DNA of 40,013 nt, from positions 1-40,013 of the forward strand of contig CAYTTY010000039.1 in NCBI GenBank assembly GCA_964440935.1. The letters run 5' to 3'. The notes beneath the pieces were generated by a model. It was not told the DNA's origin. It was given only the letters and a program-made list of their open reading frames with translations, and did not search any database. This stretch comes from WJJR01 sp964440935 (GTDB lineage Bacteria > Zixibacteria > MSB-5A5 > WJJR01). The position numbers and the translations under genes were made by a program. Below, in pieces: positions 25,512-33,737 of the stretch. The first letter of the stretch is position 1, and each line of letters starts with the position of its first letter.

Positions 25512-26675
25512 TTACGCTGCCCGTGTCCGGTATCGGTACGCCGTGATGAAGAATCCGCCGAATCCGAGGGAAACGATCATCACCTTCACAAGGAACCCGA
25601 CATAGGGTATCAACGCGACAAACGTCAGAATGAGCAACCCGACGATAAGCGACAGTACCGGAGACGAGGTGCGACCACCCCGTAACCGGGCGAGCAGCCA
25701 TTCACCCACCGCAAATCCGACAAGTATCTTGGCCAGGTACAACAGCATTGCCCAGACGGCCATCACGAGGATTGCCAGTGGAACCCCCAGCAAGGTAATG
25801 GCCAGGACGCCGGCGGCGACCGGAAGGCATACGAGAAACAGAAATCCCAGTCCGAGACTCACCAATGATGATGACACGACCGTGTCCTTGACATCGAGTG
25901 TGAAGCGCCGGAACAGCACCAACATCACGACACCGACAATGAATGCCGCCAGAAACCACCACGCATCCCAGAGCAGGCTGCCGAGTGAATAGCCGGTGTC
26001 CTTCGCTTTGGGCTGAACCCGTTCGACACCTTCGAAGATTTGCGCGCCCTCGTCGATGTTCGCTTCCTGGTCCGATTCGTAACGCAGTTCGCCACCGACG
26101 ATCGCCGAGGACAGCACGATGACCTCACCGGCTTTCACATCGATGTCGCCGTCGACTTGTCCCGAGATGACGAATTCTTCAGCCTCACCGGTGATGTTGC
26201 CGCCGACACGTCCACGGATGATCACCTTGCTGCCGAACGCCGTGATATCGTTTTCGATCCAGCCCGTCTCGTCGAGAATCAGTGTTGCCGAGAATGCGAT
26301 GAGATTGCGTTCGATATGCCCGCGGACGCTGATGTCCTGGGCAAAAGCGCGGGCGGAGTTGATGATGTTGCCGTTGATGTCCACCCGCTGACCGACCGCG
26401 GCCACCGAGTTTTCGATCACTGCTGAATCACCAACCGTAATCGTTGCGCCGGCGGCAAAGAGATCGCCGACAATATGGGAGTTGACGCTGACGTCCCCGG
26501 CCGCGATGAACAGGTCGTCTAAGATCTCCCCATCGCGCAAATGGACGGCATCCCCGCCACGGAATTCGGTCGCGGAGGCGTAGTTACCGGCGGCCAGTAT
26601 GAACAGCCCGATGGTGACGCTGAGAGCGCCGACCGAAATGACCTGTCGTAACCGGTTATGGCGATTTCTGGGCAT
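25512..26675 (-). CDS. Bactofilin-like polymer-forming domain fused to a membrane domain
   Basis: This 387-residue envelope protein is of unknown function. The signal segment is at 10-38. Residues ~40-215 form a right-handed beta-helix-like run of short hydrophobic repeats with VxGD/VxGN pattern (SHIVGDLFAAGATITVGD, RGHIERNLIAFSATL, GRVGGNITGEAEEFVISGQVDGDIDVKAGE), as in bactofilins. After ~235 come four or five membrane helices (WFLAAFIVGVVMLVLF; LGFLFLVCLPVAAGVLAITLLGVPLAILVMAVWAMLLYLAKILVGFAVGEWLLA; PVLSLIVGLLILTFVALIPYVGFLVKVMIVSLGFGGFF). This two-part layout is known in many FCB and Firmicutes genomes. It may organise surface structures. Start ATG 26675 has AAGGAG 9 nt upstream. The gene is divergent from the diguanylate cyclase gene. 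Confidence 0.8.
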   Translation of the reverse strand: MPRNRHNRLRQVISVGALSVTIGLFILAAGNYASATEFRGGDAVHLRDGEILDDLFIAAGDVSVNSHIVGDLFAAGATITVGDSAVIENSVAAVGQRVDINGNIINSARAFAQDISVRGHIERNLIAFSATLILDETGWIENDITAFGSKVIIRGRVGGNITGEAEEFVISGQVDGDIDVKAGEVIVLSSAIVGGELRYESDQEANIDEGAQIFEGVERVQPKAKDTGYSLGSLLWDAWWFLAAFIVGVVMLVLFRRFTLDVKDTVVSSSLVSLGLGFLFLVCLPVAAGVLAITLLGVPLAILVMAVWAMLLYLAKILVGFAVGEWLLARLRGGRTSSPVLSLIVGLLILTFVALIPYVGFLVKVMIVSLGFGGFFITAYRYRTRAA

Positions 26676-26767
26676 CCGTCTCAACTCCTTCTGTCCCAAT
26701 TAGCTGGGACCAAGGTCCCGTCCACTGTCTGATTACGTGCACTGGAGGGGATTGTTTCCACCCGCGA

Positions 26768-26795
26768 ATACTACGCGCATGCACACCGAAAGCAA
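26768..26795 (-). promoter_or_regulatory. Candidate promoter of the bactofilin-like gene
   Basis: On the minus strand TTGCTT (26795-26790) and TAGTAT (26773-26768) are separated by 16 nt. They lie about 90 nt upstream of the start, in the 276-nt divergent intergenic region. That region otherwise shows a small hairpin (GGGTC/GACCC near 26921-26931) before the + strand gene. Confidence 0.35.
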
Positions 26796-26951
26796 CAGAA
26801 TTTACCTATAAGAGGACTCCATTACACCTGTTTGAGGGATCTGCCAACGGTGCCGGAGTTCTTCACAGGTGGAGTGCAGGGTGGCCTATCTCATGCCGAT
26901 ACAAAGAGTTAGTTACAGGGTCGTGAAGACCCGAAAGGGACCCGTCTGTCA

Positions 26952-28517
26952 ATGCGCTGGATTCGCTCCTCGTACTCCTCCTTTGCGCCTCGTGTCGAGC
27001 ATGGCTTCTGGGCTTTGCATGGCCTGATGATGTTGGGTCTGCTCGCCTGGGTATTGCTCTCGTGGTCCAGCATTCACCTCACGCAGTCGAGCATGTGGAT
27101 TGTCGGCGGCTACCTGCTGGCAATTGCCACTGCACTTGTTCTCACCCGTCTGGACCTGATCGGGTTCATCGCCGTTTTCTGGCCCGTATTGGCAGTCGAC
27201 CTATTCTGCGTGGGATGGTTGATCTACCTGACGGGGGGCATGGTCAGCAATTTCTATTTACTGTTTTTCGCACTGGTCCCGTTCGTGGCTTTTTATCAAG
27301 GATTGCGAATGGGGATGTTGGCGGCGGTCGTGGTCTGTGTCTGCTACTACGTTGTGGCGTTGCCGCACGCCCAGCCCAACGGTCTGTCCAATTTCACTTT
27401 CCGCGTCATCATGCTGGGCTTGTTCACGGTGGCGACCGGGTCGGCCGTGCGCATTATCCGTCAGTCGGAGACGCGGCTTTTGAGCGCGCTTGACAAGCTG
27501 AACGAACGCACGACGGAACTCGAGCGCACCCACGGCCAATTGGAAACCATTTACGAGACATCACGGTCGCTTGCTGAAGTGCTGTCGGTGCAAGTGGTTA
27601 TCGATCGTGTACTCCACATCGCGCGATCCGTTCTGAGTTTTCCGATTTGCGAACTGTACACCTGGGATTCGCATGCCCGTACGCTCTGGTTGCAGGGTCG
27701 TGCCGATCCGGAGCAAAGCTCTCACTTCGCACAGCCGCGCCGTGCAAAAATGAACGATCAGTTCCGCCGGGTGATTGACGAGGGACAGGTTGGCCGCGTG
27801 GTCGACCGTCATGCGGGGCGTGAGATCATTGATGGGCATCCGTTCCGGTCGCAATTGCTGGTGCCGATGATTTCGGAGGGGCGTGTCGTCGGGTTATTGA
27901 GCGCTGAGTCCCCCAAAGTGAATGCATTTGGCGACCGTGAGGAGCGTGTGCTTTCGATCCTCGCCGCTTCGACCGCGATGGCCCTGGTCAACGCCGATCT
28001 CCATCAGCGGATGGAGAAGCTGACCGTTATCGATGAACTAACCGGAGTGTTCAACTACCGCTATTTCCGGTCGCGTCTGGAAGATGAGCGCAAGCGTTCG
28101 GTACGTTACGATCAGCCGCTCTCACTGTTAATGGTGGACATTGATTGGTTTAAACACCTGAACGATCAGTATGGGCACGAGATGGGCAACGCGGCGTTGC
28201 GTGGACTCGTTGAGGTCATCCAGAGCTGTATCCGTGACGTTGATATTCTTGCGCGATACGGCGGCGAAGAGTTCATCATTATCCTGCCACAGACCGGGAT
28301 TGAGGAAGCGCACACGATCGGCGAACGCATTCGACGCACCGTCGAGCGAGCCGATTTGGCCACGACCGCCGATGGCCGGCCGATCCGTTTGACAGTGTCA
28401 ATTGGGGCATCGTGTTTTCCCGAGAACGGGCGGCCGGAAGAGGCACTCGTCGATTCGGTCGATCAAGCCCTGTACCGCGCAAAGGGGGCGGGGAAGAACC
28501 TCGTCTGCACCACCTAG
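26952..28517 (+). CDS. Membrane-bound GAF-GGDEF diguanylate cyclase
   Basis: The enzyme makes cyclic di-GMP from GTP. It has 521 residues. About six membrane helices lie in residues 18-175 (WALHGLMMLGLLAWVLLSW to FRVIMLGLFTVATGSAVRII). A coiled coil at ~180-210 (RLLSALDKLNERTTELERTH) leads to a GAF domain at ~215-350 (VIDRVLHIARSVLSF ... LLVPMISEGRVVGLLSAE). The GGDEF domain spans ~355-520, with DELTGVFNYRYF, VDIDWFKHLNDQYGH, catalytic GGEEF at 437-441, and an RxxD inhibitory site at R428-D431 five residues before it. Active site and I-site are intact, so product inhibition is expected. The signal sensed is unknown. ATG 26952 is preceded by AAAGGGA. No gene partner is evident; the downstream nagZ operon has its own strong ribosome binding site. 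Confidence 0.92.
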   Translation: MRWIRSSYSSFAPRVEHGFWALHGLMMLGLLAWVLLSWSSIHLTQSSMWIVGGYLLAIATALVLTRLDLIGFIAVFWPVLAVDLFCVGWLIYLTGGMVSNFYLLFFALVPFVAFYQGLRMGMLAAVVVCVCYYVVALPHAQPNGLSNFTFRVIMLGLFTVATGSAVRIIRQSETRLLSALDKLNERTTELERTHGQLETIYETSRSLAEVLSVQVVIDRVLHIARSVLSFPICELYTWDSHARTLWLQGRADPEQSSHFAQPRRAKMNDQFRRVIDEGQVGRVVDRHAGREIIDGHPFRSQLLVPMISEGRVVGLLSAESPKVNAFGDREERVLSILAASTAMALVNADLHQRMEKLTVIDELTGVFNYRYFRSRLEDERKRSVRYDQPLSLLMVDIDWFKHLNDQYGHEMGNAALRGLVEVIQSCIRDVDILARYGGEEFIIILPQTGIEEAHTIGERIRRTVERADLATTADGRPIRLTVSIGASCFPENGRPEEALVDSVDQALYRAKGAGKNLVCTT

Positions 28518-28595
28518 CAAATCCCCTCTGACTGCCGATTCCATCCTTGCGCCGCTCACACGGTGAGTGATTCTTACTGTAGGAGGTAACGCGTA

Positions 28596-29507
28596 ATGGC
28601 TGATACGGAAAACGTCGCATCACCACTCGTATTCTCATACAGTGGTCCGACGCCGGATGACGAGCTGTTGGGGTGGATCAGTGATGGCCTGGTATCCGGT
28701 GTAGTGTTGTTTCAGGACAACGCGCCCGATGAAGACACGGTTTGTGCCGCGACAGAGAAACTGACAGCCGCCAGTCCCGGGCCATTTCACATTATGATTG
28801 ATGAAGAGGGCGGACGCGTTCGTCGGTTGCCCGAGGCACCGGAGTCAATGCCGGAATTGCGCACATATACTGCTGAGCCAGTCACGGCAGTGCGTGATGC
28901 CTATGTCGCTGTCGCCGAACGGCTGAAACGGCTCGGAATCAACCTTCTTTTGGCTCCCGTACTCGATGTTGGCGGATTCGGAACCGAGTGGCTTGATCCA
29001 CGAACGTACTCGGACGATCCAAAGCAGATTGCGGAGATGGCGGCCACAGTAATTCCGGCCATTCAGGAAACGGGGGTTATCGCGTGCGCGAAGCATTTCC
29101 CCGGTTTGCACGGTGTCGCCACAGATCCTCATACCGACAAAGCCGCTGAGCGCACCCCACCATCGGATTGGGAAGACCTCGATGCGATTCCGTTTCGTGC
29201 TGCAGTGACTGCGGGTGTGAAGTCGATCATGATCGGCCATCAGGTCATGATGGGATTCGATCCGGAGAATCCGTCGTGTTTGTCTCCGATTATTGTCAGT
29301 GTACTGTTGCGTCAGCGACTAGGGTATTTGGGGTTGATCATGACCGATGACCTAGCGATGGGCGCCATCATAAAGTACCACAAGATCGAACACGTGATTC
29401 CGAAAGCGCTGCACGCGGGCTGCAATCGTACGATCATTTGCAATGATCGCGAGTTGCAGCGACGGGCTGTCACGTACTGGCGCGACGAGGGCCAGCGTAT
29501 CTCATGA
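28596..29507 (+). CDS. nagZ: Beta-N-acetylhexosaminidase NagZ (GH3), short and divergent
   Basis: NagZ removes GlcNAc from muropeptides or GlcNAc-anhydroMurNAc. It has 303 residues, shorter than the ~340 of proteobacterial NagZ, and there is no signal peptide, so it is cytoplasmic. Motifs are GVVLFQDN, IDEEGGRVRRL, LAPVLDVG, KHFPGLHGVATDPHTD and the nucleophile region MTDDLAMGAI. The canonical loop is KHFPGHGDTATDSH; here HG is shifted by one and DSH became DPH, though the Asp-x-His dyad is kept. AGGAGG lies 9-10 nt before ATG 28596. It overlaps anmK by 4 nt (ATGA), giving a coupled operon nagZ-anmK-spoIID. Confidence 0.9.
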   Translation: MADTENVASPLVFSYSGPTPDDELLGWISDGLVSGVVLFQDNAPDEDTVCAATEKLTAASPGPFHIMIDEEGGRVRRLPEAPESMPELRTYTAEPVTAVRDAYVAVAERLKRLGINLLLAPVLDVGGFGTEWLDPRTYSDDPKQIAEMAATVIPAIQETGVIACAKHFPGLHGVATDPHTDKAAERTPPSDWEDLDAIPFRAAVTAGVKSIMIGHQVMMGFDPENPSCLSPIIVSVLLRQRLGYLGLIMTDDLAMGAIIKYHKIEHVIPKALHAGCNRTIICNDRELQRRAVTYWRDEGQRIS

Positions 29508-30709
29508 GCCGCACCTGTCACCATCCATTCGACCGTCTGCGTTCGCTGACTCACTTGAACATTCTTGGTCTGAACACCGGAACATCGCTCGATGGACTTG
29601 ATTTGTGTTTGGTGCGGTTCACTGAGGCACAGGGTCGAATGGCCGGAGCGGACGTGTTGCAGGTGACGTCGGTGCCGTTTCCCAAACGTCTGCGCGAGGA
29701 GCTATGGGATTTGGTTAGTGCAGTGGACACCGATAAGCAGATCGTCTTGCGGACGGAAATGAAGTACACACAGTGGGTTGCCCGGTGTGTGAGTGATTTT
29801 CGAACGCGCCAACCCAACGGCAGGGCCATTCACGCCCTCGCATTTCATGGACAGACCGTTGCGCATTATCCGAGAATGACATCCCGCCGGGGCGACTGCT
29901 GGCGTGGCGACACCACCTGGCAGCTTGGCTCCGGTCCGCTGTTGGCGCAGGAGACCAAGATCACAACGGTGAGCGGCTTCCGTAGTAGCGACATTGCTGC
30001 GGGAGGTATGGGGGCGCCGTTGTCGGGGTATTATCATTATCTGCTGTTCGGAGAAGAGCACGCTGTACTGAATCTTGGCGGTATTGCCAACATCTCGGCT
30101 GTCCGGCGACGTCGAAGAAGGTTGAACATACTGGCGTTCGATGTTGGCCCGGGAAATATGCTCATTGATTCGGTTGCACGAAAGACACTGAATCGACGAT
30201 ACGACACCGGTGGGAAAGCGGCTCGTCGGGGGACGCTGATTGATGCGATTCTGAAACGGGCCATGGCGCATCCGTATTTTCGTCAATCGCCGCCCAAGAC
30301 ATGCGGACGCGAGGAATTCGGCGACGCCGTAATGAGCACGTGGTTCGGCCGACGGAAGCCGAGCGCGCAAATTGCTCCCGACTGGCTCGCAACAGCCGTG
30401 GAGATTACAGCGAGTCAGGTTGCGCGCGCGCTCACTCGTTGGGTCGAACCATTCAGTCCAGCGCGGTCCTTGCTGCTGTCAGGGGGCGGCGTGAAGAATA
30501 CAACATTGGTGGAAGCGATCACGACTCACCTTCCGGGCTGGAAGATCACCGATACCTCGACAGCCGGTATTGATCCGCAGTTCGTGGAGCCGGCGGGATT
30601 CGCGGCGTTGGCACACGAAACGCTGCGCGGGCGTCCCGGCAATTGGGGCGGCGCCACCGGCGCTAGCCCTGCCATTTTGGGTTCGATTTCATTACCTTAC
30701 ATCGCATGA
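29504..30709 (+). CDS. anmK: Anhydro-N-acetylmuramic acid kinase AnmK
   Basis: AnmK opens and phosphorylates 1,6-anhydroMurNAc to MurNAc-6-phosphate in murein recycling. It has 401 residues versus ~370 usual; a short N-terminal extension precedes the core, which starts LNILGLNTGTSLDGLD. Family motifs are AFHGQTVAHYP, SDIAAGGMGAPL, NLGGIANIS, FDVGPGNMLID, SGGGVKNTTLVEAI and the C-terminal PGNWGGATGAS. The canonical GLMSGTSxDG is GLNTGTSLDG here. An Arg-rich insert (VRRRRRRLN) follows NLGGIANISA. The start ATG 29504 overlaps the nagZ stop, and its own stop overlaps the next start (ATGA both times). MurQ etherase, needed for the next step, is not in the window. Confidence 0.92.
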   Translation: MSRTCHHPFDRLRSLTHLNILGLNTGTSLDGLDLCLVRFTEAQGRMAGADVLQVTSVPFPKRLREELWDLVSAVDTDKQIVLRTEMKYTQWVARCVSDFRTRQPNGRAIHALAFHGQTVAHYPRMTSRRGDCWRGDTTWQLGSGPLLAQETKITTVSGFRSSDIAAGGMGAPLSGYYHYLLFGEEHAVLNLGGIANISAVRRRRRRLNILAFDVGPGNMLIDSVARKTLNRRYDTGGKAARRGTLIDAILKRAMAHPYFRQSPPKTCGREEFGDAVMSTWFGRRKPSAQIAPDWLATAVEITASQVARALTRWVEPFSPARSLLLSGGGVKNTTLVEAITTHLPGWKITDTSTAGIDPQFVEPAGFAALAHETLRGRPGNWGGATGASPAILGSISLPYIA

Positions 30710-31974
30710 CGGCTCATCACCCCACATCGCAATTCATCGTCCTGATGTCGTTGCTCGTATGTCTCCTTAGCGGCGGATGCATTTCGCCAATGGTAACCAC
30801 TCATGGGTTGTATGAAGAAGAACGTCGGCAGGCGCCGGTGGCGCGGGTGCGCCTGAAAGCCGAAGCGCCCAGCTACCAGATCACCAGCGAGTCACGGATC
30901 ATTTTGCGCGTTTTCACGCTCGGGACAGAGCAGTCGTTTTCTACCCACCGTCCAACAACCTTGAGTGTCTCTTCTGGAACCATCAATGTTATCGATGATC
31001 AGGGTGTCACGCTTGCGAAGAACGCGCACGGCGTGGTGCTTTATGCGACTGATTCACAGTCGCTGATTCAGGTCAATGAAGAGCCCTATTACGGTTCGTT
31101 TGTCTTCGGTTTTGAAGGCGGGGAGTTCCGTCTGATCAACCGGCTGTACCTCGAACAGTACCTCAAGGGCGTTTTGACACCGGAATTGGGGGAACGACGT
31201 TCCGATGAGTTCGAGGCAGTCAAGGCGCAAGCGGTGGCGTCTCGGACCTACGCGATTGCTCATCTCGGGCAGTACGGCGGCAAGTCGTACGATCTCCGCG
31301 CGGATGTGTCAGATCAGATCTATGTTGGCGCATCGTGGCAACGGGACTGGGTTGACCGTGCAGTCGAAGCAACAACGGGCGAAGTGCTGGTCGACAACCA
31401 CGGCTTGATCCAAGCGTACTACCACTCCACATGCGGCGGTCAGACCGAAGCGATTGAGGACGTTTGGGGGAAGCCGCCACGGCCATATCTCGTCGCCGTC
31501 GATGATGACACCATGTGCAATTGGTCAAAATACAGCGATTGGGTAGAGATTTTCGACGAGTCGACATTGGTGGGCAATTTGCGCGCCTATCGCAATCATG
31601 TTGGGATTGCACCGATCGCGGATTTCGACCGCGTGCTGGACATCCGTCTCGAGGGTCAAACGCCGGGGAAACGATACCGTCGCATGGTTGTGGTGACGCC
31701 CGATGGTGAGTGGCCGATCGCTGCGGATCAGATTCGTTGGGCGTTGGGGCGGCCGACGCGGCCGGGTTCGATTCTGCCCTCATCGCGATTTGTGCTCAAT
31801 CTGACTCGCGATAAGTACGGGTCGATTGTCAAAGCGATTGCGCGGGGAACCGGGTATGGCCACGGCGTTGGCATGTGTCAGTGCGGCATGATCGGACGGG
31901 CACGGGCCGGCGAGCAGTACCGCAGCATTTTGAAACACTACTACACCGGCGTTCGCATCGAACGAGCTTACTGA
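30706..31974 (+). CDS. SpoIID/LytB-domain lipoprotein, probable peptidoglycan-cleaving
   Basis: SpoIID-type enzymes are lytic transglycosylases acting on denuded glycan strands and leave 1,6-anhydroMurNAc ends. The 422-residue precursor has a lipobox (LLSGGC, Cys25), so it is a lipoprotein. A beta-rich N-terminal region (residues 45-135) is followed by the SpoIID core: YLEQYLKGVLTPELGE, then EAVKAQAVASRTYAIAH near 165, QAYYHSTCGGQTE, and GTGYGHGVGMCQCGMIGRARAGEQYRSILKHYYTGV at the end. The conserved catalytic Glu would be that of TPELGE. It is translationally coupled to anmK (4-nt overlap). The operon therefore joins a glycan cutter, a hexosaminidase and the kinase for the sugar it should release. 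No sporulation genes are present, as is usual for this family in Gram-negatives. Confidence 0.88.
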   Translation: MTAHHPTSQFIVLMSLLVCLLSGGCISPMVTTHGLYEEERRQAPVARVRLKAEAPSYQITSESRIILRVFTLGTEQSFSTHRPTTLSVSSGTINVIDDQGVTLAKNAHGVVLYATDSQSLIQVNEEPYYGSFVFGFEGGEFRLINRLYLEQYLKGVLTPELGERRSDEFEAVKAQAVASRTYAIAHLGQYGGKSYDLRADVSDQIYVGASWQRDWVDRAVEATTGEVLVDNHGLIQAYYHSTCGGQTEAIEDVWGKPPRPYLVAVDDDTMCNWSKYSDWVEIFDESTLVGNLRAYRNHVGIAPIADFDRVLDIRLEGQTPGKRYRRMVVVTPDGEWPIAADQIRWALGRPTRPGSILPSSRFVLNLTRDKYGSIVKAIARGTGYGHGVGMCQCGMIGRARAGEQYRSILKHYYTGVRIERAY

Positions 31975-32046
31975 AATCACTTGCTCTGAGGGGCCACACT
32001 CCTAGATTACTGCTGACACTCGAACCTGCTAAAGGGGGGCGGGATC

Positions 32047-33423
32047 GTGAGACAACGCGTTTGGTATGCTGTCGTTGCGACAGCGATGGTATTGCTGTGG
32101 GCGCCGCAGGTTTCTGCGTACACCACCATCGGTTCACACGTTGGCGCGCTGCAGCAATCGATGGGACGTAGCGGCCGCGTGTGGGCCGTGGGCGTGACCT
32201 CGGGTGGCTCCGTGTCGCTGGGCTTGAACGAACGCTGGCGATTACGATTCGGTCTCGAATGGAGCCGTTTGTGGGATGACACATCGTCGACGTCGCTGGT
32301 GAAGTTCGCCAATCGTACCACTGAGACGACTCGCGCCTGGACGACAACGTCACTGCGCGTGATGAGCGAGTATCATCCGGAATTCCTCGAGGACCTTGGG
32401 TCGTATCTGAGCCTGGGCGTTGGGACGGCGTCGTGGGAGGTGCAGTCGTACCCGGATTATGAGGCGATTGAATTGTCGATATCGGACGGACGTACCGAGG
32501 GCTACTCGGCATCTGAGCTACTCGTAGTTGGCGGATTCGGATTTGAACCGGCGCTGACTTCCAATGTTCACGCGCGCATTGAAGTGCAAGCCGACTACTT
32601 CACCGGTGTCGGCCTCGACTTCCCCGATGAGTTCCGTGATGACCGGTCTCATTTTCTCGTGGGGCTGACGTTTGGACTGTCGTACAGTTTCGGTTCGATT
32701 CGGAATAACGGTCATGGCGCCGGCCGTGATCCGCTGATTATCCGTCCCCAGCAGAAGACAACCTCGGAGGAATCGGTCCGGAGTGAGTTTGCCGTGGAGT
32801 CATCCGGTCAGGTCACCGAACCGGCGAGTCCCATGCACGAGTATCACGGACCCACGACGGGGGAGTTGTTTGCGTCGCTGGTCCCGGAGCAGCGTCGCCA
32901 CACACCGCCGCAACAGCAATTGATGCAACTGCAGGAGTATGAACCGCCGATCACCGACACCGATGGCGATGGCGTTCTCGATGCGCATGATGACTGTCCT
33001 GCCACCCCGCGCGGGTATTCGGTGGATGCATCGGGATGTATGAAGCTGACCGCCCGGTCCGAAGGATTTGTGTTGCGAGTCAAATATGAAAGCGGAACGA
33101 CCGATCCCGATTCGATCAGTATGCTCATTCTGGATGATCTGGCGAATCGCCTGCTCAATATGCCGAATGCCACGGTCTTCATTGAAGGCCACACCGACAA
33201 CATCGGCACCGATCTCGACAATCTGATTCTCTCCCAGAAGCGCGCCACCAAAGTCAAAGACTACCTGGTCGAAGCCGGGGTCCCGGAAGATCAAATCAAT
33301 GCGGTGGGTCGGGGCGAAGCCGAACCGATCGCGTCCAATGGGACGGCATCAGGACGCATGGCCAATCGGCGAATTGAGATTTCCTATGAAGTGCCGAATT
33401 CGAGCAGTGCAGCGGCGGAGTGA
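32047..33423 (+). CDS. OmpA-family outer membrane protein with TSP3 loop
   Basis: This predicted outer-membrane barrel has a periplasmic peptidoglycan-binding domain. It has 458 residues, and the signal peptide ends PQVSA-Y near 25. Residues ~26-220 show alternating barrel strands (LGLNERWRLRFGLEWSRLW; SHFLVGLTFGLSYSFGS). A linker rich in Pro/Gln/Thr follows. A thrombospondin type 3-like calcium motif, TDTDGDGVLDAHDDCPATPRGYSVDASGC, lies near 300-330. The OmpA C-terminal domain runs from ~340 (NATVFIEGHTDNIGTDLDN, LSQKRATKVKDYLV, GRGEAEPIASNGTASGRMANRRIEI). Start GTG 32047 follows a GGGGGG stretch. The OmpA domain and calcium loop are standard in FCB bacteria. The gap after spoIID is 72 nt, so the operon could extend to it. 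Confidence 0.9.
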   Translation: MRQRVWYAVVATAMVLLWAPQVSAYTTIGSHVGALQQSMGRSGRVWAVGVTSGGSVSLGLNERWRLRFGLEWSRLWDDTSSTSLVKFANRTTETTRAWTTTSLRVMSEYHPEFLEDLGSYLSLGVGTASWEVQSYPDYEAIELSISDGRTEGYSASELLVVGGFGFEPALTSNVHARIEVQADYFTGVGLDFPDEFRDDRSHFLVGLTFGLSYSFGSIRNNGHGAGRDPLIIRPQQKTTSEESVRSEFAVESSGQVTEPASPMHEYHGPTTGELFASLVPEQRRHTPPQQQLMQLQEYEPPITDTDGDGVLDAHDDCPATPRGYSVDASGCMKLTARSEGFVLRVKYESGTTDPDSISMLILDDLANRLLNMPNATVFIEGHTDNIGTDLDNLILSQKRATKVKDYLVEAGVPEDQINAVGRGEAEPIASNGTASGRMANRRIEISYEVPNSSSAAAE

Positions 33424-33454
33424 GTGTAAATCTGGAGTGGACAAAGTGGGCCTA

Positions 33455-33678
33455 GTGTCATGTCAATGCACCAAGAGCCGGACAGAATTCCGTAGGGCAG
33501 GAGCACCGGGCGCCATGCGAGCTCGGCATGGTCAATTCGGCTGGCCCGCCCGGGGCTCCTGCCGGACAGGCGACAACGCCATCGGCAGGAGCCCTGCGCT
33601 GCCAGCGCCCCCCGCAGTCTCCGAAGTCATGGACGCGCAGTGCTCCTGCCCTACGACATATCGCGCGTGACATAACAC
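33455..33678 (+). mobile_element. MITE-like element copy C, complete, TA-flanked
   Basis: A 224-bp unit has TIRs GTGTCATGTCA / TGACATAACAC and is bounded by TA at 33453-33454 and 33679-33680. It is near-identical in its left ~150 bp to the element at 342 and is the inverse of the one at 4840. The same internal paired blocks (TAGGGCAGGAGCA / TGCTCCTGCCCTA, CCGGGGCTCCTGCCGG) allow a long foldback. It lies 31 nt after the ompA stop and could act as its transcription end. There is no coding capacity. Confidence 0.85.
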
Positions 33679-33737
33679 TAGTGGACACAGCGGTACCCCG
33701 TATCTGAGTCGACTGAGTCCACTAAGTCCACTACAAC

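Noticed and set aside
26676..26951. c-di-GMP riboswitch before the diguanylate cyclase
   Set aside because: A GGGTC/GACCC hairpin and a GAAAGGGA sequence are present, but the conserved GEMM core is absent.
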